From Mycobacterium bohemicum DSM 44277 (GTDB taxonomy: Bacteria; Actinomycetota; Actinomycetes; Mycobacteriales; Mycobacteriaceae), in the NCBI RefSeq assembly GCF_001053185.1, contig NZ_CSTD01000001.1:673846-737845 (forward strand): a DNA stretch of 64,000 nt, written 5' to 3'. Shown here piece by piece: positions 35,582 to 42,878 of the stretch; positions within the stretch are counted from its first letter, which is position 1, and every line of letters begins with the position of its first letter. The notes beneath the pieces are model-generated. The model was not told the DNA's origin and did no database searches. It saw nothing but the letters and a program-made list of their open reading frames with translations. The position numbers were made by a program, and so were the translations under genes.

Positions 35582-36913
35582 ATGAAGGAGAGACTGCACT
35601 GGCTTGCGCTACACGGCTTCATCCGCGGTGTGGCGGCCATGGCGGCCCGGCGGGGTGATCTGCAGGCCAGGTTGATCGCCGACCCGACGGTGTCCGCCGA
35701 CCCGATCCCGTTCTACGAGGAACTGCGGTCCCTGGGTCCGCTCGTCAGGGGCCGTACCAACTATCTGACCGCTGACCACGCGCTCGCCCACGAGCTACTG
35801 CGCTCCGACGACTTCCGCGTGATCAACATGGGCGCCAATCTGCCGGCGCCGCTGCGCTGGCTGGAAACCCGCACCCGAGATGATCTGCTCCATCCGCTGC
35901 GCGCGCCGTCGTTGTTGGCCGTCGAGCCGCCCGACCACACGCGCTACCGCAAGACCGTGTCGGCGGTGTTCACGTCGCGCGCCGTGGCCGCGTTGCGGGA
36001 CGGGGTCGAGGGCACCGCGTCCGGTCTCCTGGACCGGCTGGCGGACGAGTCCGGTGACTCCGGCGTCGTCGACATCGTCGGCCGGTACTGCTCACAGCTT
36101 CCCGTCGCGATCATCAGCGACATCTTGGGCGTGCCCGAGCGTGACCGGCCGCGCGTCCTGGGGTTCGGGGAGCTCGCCGCCCCCAGCCTGGACATCGGGC
36201 TGCGGTGGCGGCAGTACCGCAACGTCCAGCGGGGCATCGCGGGGTTCGACTCCTGGCTGACCGGGCACTTGGACCGGTTGCGCCGGGCCCCCAGCGACAA
36301 TCTGATGAGCCAGCTCATCCAGATGGCCGAAAGCGGTTCCGCCGAGACGCATCTCGATCGGACCGAGCTGCAGGCGATCGCGGGTCTGGTGCTGGCGGCG
36401 GGCTTCGAGACCACGGTCAACCTGCTGGGCAACGGGATTCGCATGCTGCTGGACACGCCCGGGCACCTGGACTTGCTGAGGCAACGGCCCGAGCTGTGGC
36501 CCAATGCGGTTGAGGAGATTCTGCGGCTGGACCCGCCCGTGCAGCTCACCGCGCGCGTGGCGCGCAACGACGTCGAGGTGGCCGGAATGCGGGTCAAGGG
36601 CGGCGAACTGGTGGTGATCGTCCTCGCGGCCGCCAACAGGGACCCGGCCGTGTTCGACGATCCGCATCGCTTCGACATCGAAAGGCCCAACGCGGGAAGG
36701 CATCTCGCATTCTCCGGCGGGCGCCACTTCTGCCTGGGCGCCGCGCTCGCGCGCGCCGAGGGAGAGGTCGGGCTGCGGACGTTCTTCGAACGATTCCCCG
36801 AGGCGCGGGCCGCGGGCAGCGGCAGCAGGCGGGACACCCGGGTCTTGCGCGGCTGGTCGTCACTGCCGGTCACCCTCGGGCCGGCGCGGTCGATGGCCCG
36901 GGTCGACGGCTGA
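35582..36913 (+). CDS. cyp140: Cytochrome P450 CYP140
   Basis: This 443-residue P450 has an I-helix in LVLAAGFETTVNLLGNGIRM (about residues 270-289), ExxR in EEILRLDPPVQLTARVA, and the haem-ligand loop FSGGRHFCLGAALARAEGE. The N-terminus MKERLHWLALHGFIRGVAAM and overall sequence closely follow CYP140A1 (Rv1880c). The physiological substrate of CYP140 is not established. GGAGG is placed seven bases before the ATG. It stands between lppE and unrelated small genes, and no redox partner is adjacent. Confidence 0.92.
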   Translation: MKERLHWLALHGFIRGVAAMAARRGDLQARLIADPTVSADPIPFYEELRSLGPLVRGRTNYLTADHALAHELLRSDDFRVINMGANLPAPLRWLETRTRDDLLHPLRAPSLLAVEPPDHTRYRKTVSAVFTSRAVAALRDGVEGTASGLLDRLADESGDSGVVDIVGRYCSQLPVAIISDILGVPERDRPRVLGFGELAAPSLDIGLRWRQYRNVQRGIAGFDSWLTGHLDRLRRAPSDNLMSQLIQMAESGSAETHLDRTELQAIAGLVLAAGFETTVNLLGNGIRMLLDTPGHLDLLRQRPELWPNAVEEILRLDPPVQLTARVARNDVEVAGMRVKGGELVVIVLAAANRDPAVFDDPHRFDIERPNAGRHLAFSGGRHFCLGAALARAEGEVGLRTFFERFPEARAAGSGSRRDTRVLRGWSSLPVTLGPARSMARVDG

Positions 36914-37032
36914 GGCCGTGCACTGCCCGCCGAGGTGGCGGCCGAACCAGTCCGGCGGCGCTGTGCGGTCACCGTGGTGAGCAACAACGGCCGCGGTTGA
37001 CACCTGTCCAACAACCTAGTTAATTGGCCGCT

Positions 37033-37491
37033 ATGACAGACGTTTCTACGCTCGCGGTCGAGGATGTGGTGCTCGGGCTATGGAAGGCCCTTTCCCGGCG
37101 GGACTGGGACGCGGTCAAGACGTTCCTGGCCGACGACTGCCTCTACGTCGACATGCCCGTTCCGGCGTTGGCGGCGCGCGGTCCCGACGACATCGTGAAG
37201 CGGCTGAAGATGGGGCTCGAGCCGCTGGCGGGTTATGAGAACCACGACGGTCTGCTGGTGTCCAACGGCCCCGACGTCATCTACGAGCACTCGGAGACGT
37301 GGACTTTCGGCACCGGCGAGCAGGGCGTGCTGAGGTTCGTCACCGTGCACAAGGTGGCGGACGGGAAAGTGGCTGTGTGGAAAGACTATTGGGACTTCAA
37401 CAGCCTGGTGGCCTTCGCGCCGCCGAACCACTTCGAGAACCTCGCGAGCGCGGACACCAGCTGGGTGTTCGACGCGTCGGGACTGGTCTGA
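37033..37491 (+). CDS. SnoaL/limonene-epoxide-hydrolase-fold protein
   Basis: This 152-residue alpha+beta barrel protein of the NTF2-like superfamily has SRRDWDAVKTFLADDCLYVDMP at the N-terminus, then RGPDDIVKRLKMGLEPL and a C-terminal KVAVWKDYWDFNSLV. The Asp/Arg arrangement (DCLYVDMPVPAL, WKDYWD) resembles limonene-1,2-epoxide hydrolases such as EphG. The enzymatic role is plausible but not certain. It is monocistronic on the plus strand, convergent with the SRPBCC gene. Confidence 0.72.
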   Translation: MTDVSTLAVEDVVLGLWKALSRRDWDAVKTFLADDCLYVDMPVPALAARGPDDIVKRLKMGLEPLAGYENHDGLLVSNGPDVIYEHSETWTFGTGEQGVLRFVTVHKVADGKVAVWKDYWDFNSLVAFAPPNHFENLASADTSWVFDASGLV

Positions 37492-37530
37492 GGTCAGCCA
37501 CGCCCGGCGCCGTGACGCGGGCAATGGGCG

Positions 37531-37968
37531 CTATGACTCGGCCAGCCGTCCGAGCCGCCTGAGGGTCTCGGACAGCGTGCGGCCCACCTGACGCACGGCG
37601 ATCCGGTCGGCGATGTAGCCCATCAACCCGCCCGGCGCCTGGTAGGAGAGCCGGAAGGTCACCTTCGTGCGGCCGCCGTCGCCGCAGTCACGCAACCGCA
37701 TCCGCCCCCGCAGCGTGATTCCGGTGATGCCCACGAACGCCAGGTCGCGGCCCTCGTCGAATTCGACCACCTCGATCAGGCCGCCGACGGGCACCGAGCC
37801 GATCTTCCAGTGCACGGTGTACCGCGCCCCGGCCCCGGGCGGCTGGTCGTTGGCCGGCTCCCACCGTTCCAGGTTCGTCATGAACGAGGGGTAGCGGTCG
37901 GGGTCGCTGATGATCTTCCACACCGCGTCGCGGTCGGCGCGGACGATACAGCGGCGTTCGACGCGCAT
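37531..37968 (-). CDS. SRPBCC-family (polyketide cyclase/dehydrase-like) protein
   Basis: This 145-residue protein begins MRVERRCIVRADRDAVWKIISDPDRYPSFM, a textbook SRPBCC opening. It has GLIEVVEFDEGRDLAFVG and GRTKVTFRLSYQAPGG strands and a long C-terminal helix. It follows the acyltransferase gene with a TGATG overlap and so is translationally coupled to it. It may bind the lipid substrate or product (inference). Confidence 0.78.
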   Translation of the reverse strand: MRVERRCIVRADRDAVWKIISDPDRYPSFMTNLERWEPANDQPPGAGARYTVHWKIGSVPVGGLIEVVEFDEGRDLAFVGITGITLRGRMRLRDCGDGGRTKVTFRLSYQAPGGLMGYIADRIAVRQVGRTLSETLRRLGRLAES

Positions 37969-38801
37969 CAGCCCAGCACCGGGAACCGGCGTTCGGCGGC
38001 CAGGCGGTCCACGCCGCCCTGTAGGCTCGCCATCACCTTGTCGTGCACCGCCTGATCGTCCCCGTCGACGTCGATCGGATGCTGCACCTCGATGACGATC
38101 TTGGTCGGCAGCGGAAGGTGCCCCGCGAGGTCGCTGATGTTCAGGCCCCACGGCAGCGCCAGCGATATCGGGATGCTCTTGAGCCGCAGCAGCTTGTCGG
38201 CCATCAGCAGCTTGGCCAGCCACTGCCCCCGGTTGAGGAACAGCGCGCTCTCCTGGCCGCCGACGCTGGCGACGGGGACGATCGGCACGCCCGCCTCGCG
38301 GGCCAGCCTCACGTATCCCATGCGGCCGCCGAAGTCGACCTTGTGCCGTTCCCACGACGGCCGGAACACCTCGTAGTCGCCGCCCGGATACACCAGCAGC
38401 GCGGCCCCGGAATCCAATGCCAGACGGGCGTTTTCGGGGTTCGCGGCGACGGTGCCGAACTTGCGCAACCAGCCCAGCGGCGGCGCGGAGACGACGAGGT
38501 TGTGGGCCAGCTGGTAGAACGGCCGCTCGACGCCGAAGTACGAGCAGAACGCCAGCGTGAAGACGAACGTGTCCGGGGGCACGTTGCCGCCGCTGTGGTT
38601 GCCGACCAGCAGCACCGGGCCCTCGGCGGGAATGCGGTCCAGCCCCCGCACGTCGGCGCGGAAGTAGAACGAGGCCAGCAGCCAGGTCCCCGGCAGCTGG
38701 TCGCGGATGTAGTCGGGGTCGCGCTGGTCGAGGTCGGCCTTGGGGACCCGCGACACCACCTGCCTGCGCGCCCAGTCCAGGACGTCCCCCATCGTCGCCA
38801 T
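37968..38801 (-). CDS. PlsC-domain lysophospholipid acyltransferase family protein
   Basis: This 277-residue putative membrane-associated acyltransferase has the active-site His in LLVGNHSGGNVPPDTF (about residue 68). The family's second motif is seen as NPENARLALDSGAALLVYPGGDYEVFRPSW (about residues 122-151, described in part). The third is AGVPIVPVASVGGQESALF. The NHSGG variant of the HxxxxD motif is characteristic of the Rv1920/Rv2182c-like actinobacterial group. It likely acylates a glycerolipid or other lipid. It is operonic with the downstream SRPBCC gene. Confidence 0.82.
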   Translation of the reverse strand: MATMGDVLDWARRQVVSRVPKADLDQRDPDYIRDQLPGTWLLASFYFRADVRGLDRIPAEGPVLLVGNHSGGNVPPDTFVFTLAFCSYFGVERPFYQLAHNLVVSAPPLGWLRKFGTVAANPENARLALDSGAALLVYPGGDYEVFRPSWERHKVDFGGRMGYVRLAREAGVPIVPVASVGGQESALFLNRGQWLAKLLMADKLLRLKSIPISLALPWGLNISDLAGHLPLPTKIVIEVQHPIDVDGDDQAVHDKVMASLQGGVDRLAAERRFPVLG

Positions 38802-38832
38802 GTCGGCGGGTATACCCCGGCGCCGCCCGGCA

Positions 38833-39969
38833 TCAAACCCGGTAGATGCGGGCGGCGTTGTCGCGGGCGATCAGGTTGACCACCCGGACGGCGTCGTCCT
38901 CGCTCCACTCGCCGTCGGCGACGAAGCCGCTCACGACGCGGTGAATGCCTTTGCGCCACAACGCCGCACCGAGGAAATGCAACTCGGCGGGGCCGTAGCC
39001 GTCCGAGGAGTAGACGATCTTGCCGAACGGCGCCAGCTCCAGCAGGCGGGCGATGAACGCCGGCGACCGGGCCCCCAGGTGGTTCACGCTCAACCCGCCG
39101 TCGACGTAGACGTTGTTGAACGCCTGCGCCAGATAGCCGGCCTCGCGCTCGTAGGGATAGCAGTGCAGCAGCACGATCGGGGTGTCGCCGGACTGTCGCA
39201 GGAAGTCGAGCAGCAGCAGCGGGTTGGCCCTGTCCAGGTCGCAGTCGCGGTCCCCGAAGCCGACGTGGAACTGCAGCGGCTTGCGCAGCCGCAGCGCCCG
39301 GTGCAGCCCGAAGCGCAGCAGCACCAGATCCGTCAGCCGCACACCGCCGCGGTCGCGCCACCGGCCCCTCCCCTGCGCGACGCCCCCGCCGGGGTGGCCC
39401 CGTTCTCCGCCCCGCTCGGCCCGCGCGCCGCCCCGCTCCCGCCCCTGCTCGCCCCGGCCCCCCCGGTGGCGCGCGTTCTGGGCGCCCGCCGCGCGCCGGT
39501 GCAGGATCTCGTCGAACGCCGCCGCGTAGTCGCCCGGGGCGTGCGCGGCCTGCTCGGCCACCTCCTCGAGGCGCACGACCTCGTGCGCGCGGTTGCCGGA
39601 CAGCGCCGCCATCTCCCCCGTGTCCGCCACCCCGCCGCCGACTCCGGTGTCCACCAGCCAGTCGCTGACCCCGGCGGCGGTCAGGAACAGCCGCGCCAGT
39701 TCCGTCTCCCCGAGCTGGCCGCGGCGGGACCAATAGTCTTCCGGTGCAACGTGTTTGGGTAGGCCGAGCAGGGGTCCGCAGTGGGCGCGGACGGCGAAGC
39801 CGAGTTGGCAGTCGAAACCGGGGTGCGTGATGGGGTCGGTGTTGGCCTCGTTGAGCGCGTTCTCGAACCGTTGCCGGTCCCCCGGCGTCAGCCAGCATCC
39901 GTGGACGTGCTGATCGATCAGTGTCACGTCGGCGATGCGGTGCGCCAGGTCAGACACACTCGGATGCAC
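38833..39969 (-). CDS. Amidohydrolase paired with GlnA3 (Rv1879-like), with anomalous G-rich segment
   Basis: This 378-residue TIM-barrel hydrolase has metal-site motif TLIDQHVHGCW near residue 17, KPLQFHVGFGDRDCD around 240, a His in IVLLHCYPYERE, and IVYSSDGYGPAELHF near the C-terminus. It corresponds to Rv1879 and, with the adjacent glutamine synthetase, recalls the fused amidohydrolase-GS protein FluG. Between about residues 163 and 203 the sequence turns almost wholly Arg/Gly (RHRGGRGEQGRERGG...). There the family should carry a strand with a conserved lysine, as I remember it. The length is kept, so the segment is replaced rather than inserted; function may be lost. Confidence 0.75.
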   Translation of the reverse strand: MHPSVSDLAHRIADVTLIDQHVHGCWLTPGDRQRFENALNEANTDPITHPGFDCQLGFAVRAHCGPLLGLPKHVAPEDYWSRRGQLGETELARLFLTAAGVSDWLVDTGVGGGVADTGEMAALSGNRAHEVVRLEEVAEQAAHAPGDYAAAFDEILHRRAAGAQNARHRGGRGEQGRERGGARAERGGERGHPGGGVAQGRGRWRDRGGVRLTDLVLLRFGLHRALRLRKPLQFHVGFGDRDCDLDRANPLLLLDFLRQSGDTPIVLLHCYPYEREAGYLAQAFNNVYVDGGLSVNHLGARSPAFIARLLELAPFGKIVYSSDGYGPAELHFLGAALWRKGIHRVVSGFVADGEWSEDDAVRVVNLIARDNAARIYRV

Positions 39970-41334
39970 TCAGACGCTCCAGGCCATCCGGAACTTGTCC
40001 GCCAGTTGCTCGGCGGCGAGATTGCCGTAGCGCTCCCGCTCCAGGCGTCGGACGGCGACCACCATGTCGACCGCGGGATCGCCCAGGATGTCACGCAGCA
40101 ACGCGGAATCGTCAAGGGCCGCAATCGCCGCGGACTGGTCGGCGGGCAGCAGCACGGTTCCGGCCCGGTTGCGGTCGGCGTCGGAGAGCAGGGCGGGGTC
40201 GACGGTGGTCTCGGGCGGCAGCGTGGCGCCGCGCCGGATCCCGTCCAGGGCCAGGCCGAGTATCGCCGCGGACGCCAGGTACGGGTTGGCCGACGGGTCG
40301 ATGACCTTGACCTCGACGTTGGCCCCGCGCGGGTTGCCGGGGCCGCCCTTGATGAAACGCACTGCGGCCTCGCGGTTCTCGGTGCCCCAGCACACATACG
40401 CGCCCGACCAGTTGCCGGGGAGCATGCGCAACCCGGACACGATCGATCCACACAGGATGCCCTGCGCGTCGGGCACGCCGCGCAGCACGCCGGCCACGGC
40501 GCTCTCCCCCGCGGCGGTCATGCCCTGGGCGCCCGTGCCGTCGGAGAACAGCGGGCCCTCCGGCTCCCCTTCGAACCGGGTCAGCGAAAAGTGCTGGTGC
40601 GCGCCGGATCCGACGCTGCCGGCGAACGGCGCCGGGGACAGGCTGACGCGCAACCCGTGTCGGCGTGCGGCGCGGCCGACGATGAGCCTCATCAGGACCA
40701 GCTGGTCGGCGGCGGCCACCGGCGGTTGCGGCGCCCGGGAGAGCTCGAACTGGTTGGCGCCGTACTCGGGGTGGAACTGCTCGATCGGGACACCGGCCGT
40801 CGTCGCCGACCCGATGACGTCGCGCACGAACGCCTCGTGCTCGAGCACGCCGGCCAGGCCGTACTGCGCCCACAGCGTCGACGGCAGGCGGCCGCCGTCC
40901 GGGGCGACCAGCAGGAATTCGATCTCGTGGCCGACGGCCGCCTCGATCCCCGCCGCACGCAGCGCGTCCTGGATCCGGCCCAGGGTGCCCCGCGCGCACG
41001 CCGGAACGGGCGCGCCGTTTTGCTCGAAGAAGCCGGCGGGCGCCCACGCCAGGCCGTCGCCGATCATGCGCAGCGCCGACAGGTCGAGGCGCAGGCGCTG
41101 ATCGCCGACCACCCCGACAGTGGGGGTGAAGGCGATGCCGGTCTGGTCGATGGCGAACACGTGCCAGGAGGGACTGGCGCCCAGCCCGGGGTCGGCGAAG
41201 GCGTTGGTCCGCCGGATCGGCACCGTCTTGGCCAGCGTGAGCCCGGCCGGGTTGACGACCGTGCCGATGACGGTGTCGACGCCTTCGGCCTCCAGCTGGG
41301 CGATCGCCGCGGCGGCCAGCGGTGTGCCCGTCAT
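39970..41334 (-). CDS. glnA3: Glutamine-synthetase-like enzyme GlnA3
   Basis: This 454-residue GS-fold ligase is of the GlnA3 type. Catalytic landmarks are VGHEIEFLL (metal-binding Glu), FHPEYGANQFELSRAP, SGAHQHFSLTRFEG and NREAAVRFIKG with the arginine region. GlnA3 enzymes are not true glutamine synthetases; relatives gamma-glutamylate polyamines, and I recall spermine being used by the M. tuberculosis enzyme. It corresponds to Rv1878. Its stop abuts the amidohydrolase start, and that enzyme may hydrolyse gamma-glutamyl amides (inference). Confidence 0.88.
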   Translation of the reverse strand: MTGTPLAAAAIAQLEAEGVDTVIGTVVNPAGLTLAKTVPIRRTNAFADPGLGASPSWHVFAIDQTGIAFTPTVGVVGDQRLRLDLSALRMIGDGLAWAPAGFFEQNGAPVPACARGTLGRIQDALRAAGIEAAVGHEIEFLLVAPDGGRLPSTLWAQYGLAGVLEHEAFVRDVIGSATTAGVPIEQFHPEYGANQFELSRAPQPPVAAADQLVLMRLIVGRAARRHGLRVSLSPAPFAGSVGSGAHQHFSLTRFEGEPEGPLFSDGTGAQGMTAAGESAVAGVLRGVPDAQGILCGSIVSGLRMLPGNWSGAYVCWGTENREAAVRFIKGGPGNPRGANVEVKVIDPSANPYLASAAILGLALDGIRRGATLPPETTVDPALLSDADRNRAGTVLLPADQSAAIAALDDSALLRDILGDPAVDMVVAVRRLERERYGNLAAEQLADKFRMAWSV

Positions 41335-41353
41335 GGCAGTCCTGTCATGGCAG

Positions 41354-42256
41354 TCATTGTCCGGCGTCGGCGCGATCAGTCTGGCGGGCGAGCAGTTCGG
41401 TGACGAACCGGTCGAGGAAGCCGTCGACGGGTGTGCCGCCCGCCGGCCGGATGACGAACTTCGACAGCCCCGCGTCGATGTAGGCGTCCAGCTGGCGGTG
41501 CAGCCGGTCCCAGCCGGCGGCGATCAGCTCGGCCGGATCCACGTCCGGACGGCGGCGGCGCACCACCGCGGCCATCTCTGGGGACAGCTCGCCGTCCGCG
41601 ACCGCCAGGGAGATGCCGAAATGATCGGGCTCGATGCGCCGGCCGGCCTGCTCGGCGGCTCGTTCGATCGCGACGCGCCCCGCCTTGGCCTCGGCCGGGG
41701 TCAAAAAGCTGCCCAGCCAGCCGTCGGCGAGCGCGCCGATGCGGCGAAACGCCGCCGGCGCGGAGCCGCCCAGCCAGATGTCCAACGGGGGCACCGGCCG
41801 GGGAGCGACCGCGGCCGCGGTGACGGTGAAGTACCGGCCGGCGAAGCTGGCCGCGTCGTCGGTCAGCGCCGCCCGCAGCACCCGCAGCGACTCGTCGAAC
41901 ACCGCGGCCCGCTCCCCCTCGGGCACGACGAACACCTCACGCTCGGCCGGTATCGCCGAGCGCAGCCCGAAGGCGGGAAGCACCCGCTTGGGGGCGAGCG
42001 CCGCCAGTGACGCCAACTGCTTGGCGACCAGCACCGGGTGTCGCCCCGGCAGCACGGCCACCGACGTGCCGACCTTCAGGTTCCTCGTGCGGGCCAGCGC
42101 GTAGGCCATCCCGACCATCGGGTCCACCGCCGGGGAGTACACCAGCTCGGAGAACCACAGCGAGTCGACGCCGTTGCTCTCCAGGTGGTCGACGATGCCG
42201 GCGAGCTCGCCGGGACCGGTGCCGGCGCCCAGCCCGACGCCGAAGCGGATCTTCAC
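41354..42256 (-). CDS. F420-dependent LLM-class oxidoreductase
   Basis: This 300-residue luciferase-like TIM barrel has VKIRFGVGLGAGTGPGELAG at the start, GVDSLWFSELVYSP (about residues 29-42), LKVGTSVAVLPGRHPVLVAKQ and PLDIWLGGSAPAAFRRIG (about 158-175), typical of mycobacterial F420 enzymes. The GTG at 42256 is preceded by GGGGAGGGG and gives the family-typical start; the longer frame adds non-conserved residues. The substrate is unknown. It lies about 20 bases upstream of glnA3 on the same strand, so co-transcription is likely. Confidence 0.83.
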   Translation of the reverse strand: MKIRFGVGLGAGTGPGELAGIVDHLESNGVDSLWFSELVYSPAVDPMVGMAYALARTRNLKVGTSVAVLPGRHPVLVAKQLASLAALAPKRVLPAFGLRSAIPAEREVFVVPEGERAAVFDESLRVLRAALTDDAASFAGRYFTVTAAAVAPRPVPPLDIWLGGSAPAAFRRIGALADGWLGSFLTPAEAKAGRVAIERAAEQAGRRIEPDHFGISLAVADGELSPEMAAVVRRRRPDVDPAELIAAGWDRLHRQLDAYIDAGLSKFVIRPAGGTPVDGFLDRFVTELLARQTDRADAGQ

Positions 42257-42355
42257 CGGCGCCCCTCCCCCGGGTCTGCGCGAAACGTGCACCAGGGCGG
42301 TGTTTCACGGCGTGTCGTCGCCGCCACGTCAGTGTCGCGAAGGAAGGCGCGCGGG

Positions 42356-42850
42356 CTAGGCGCGGCCGGGCAGGGTCAGCTTGCAGGCCTGCCCGATGTC
42401 CAGGGTCCGCAGCATCCGCCCCATCCCGACCCACAGCGCGCAGGACATCGCCAGGTCGGCGAGCAACTCCTCCGAGAAGTGCTCGCTGCACCGGCTCCAG
42501 AAGTCCTCGTCGTCGCGCAGCTTGGTGTGTTCGGTGCCGAACCGGTGCGCGAACTCGGCGGCCAGCCGCTCCTGTTCGCTGTATCCGGGCCAGGTGCGCC
42601 ACTCCAGGGCGTGCTCGTAGAGCTCCTCGTCCACGCCCGCGGCGGGGCCGTCGGCGTCGCGGGTGTTCAGGCACACCGTGCACTCGTTGTCGTGGGCGAT
42701 CACCGCCCGGGCCAGTTCCCGGGTGCGCAGCGGCAGCCGGTTCTTGGTGTAGACGGCCTGGCTGAAGTTGGCGATCGCGCCGCCGAGGTCGGGGGACTTG
42801 GCGGCCCAGCTGTAGATGTCGTCGTCGGCGAAGGTTCCGATTCGGCTCAT
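42356..42850 (-). CDS. Carboxymuconolactone decarboxylase/AhpD-like protein
   Basis: This 164-residue CMD-family helical protein has HDNECTVCLNTRDAD (CxxC redox pair, about residues 57-60), GYSEQERLAAEFAHRFG and SEELLADLAMSCALWVGMGRML. It is a paralogue of the protein at 8381-8863, though the pair is only moderately alike. It lies between the F420 oxidoreductase and the drug exporter, all on the minus strand. It likely takes part in thiol-peroxide chemistry; the partner is unknown. Confidence 0.8.
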   Translation of the reverse strand: MSRIGTFADDDIYSWAAKSPDLGGAIANFSQAVYTKNRLPLRTRELARAVIAHDNECTVCLNTRDADGPAAGVDEELYEHALEWRTWPGYSEQERLAAEFAHRFGTEHTKLRDDEDFWSRCSEHFSEELLADLAMSCALWVGMGRMLRTLDIGQACKLTLPGRA

Positions 42851-42878
42851 GGCGCGATATTACGCCCGTGACCAATAC

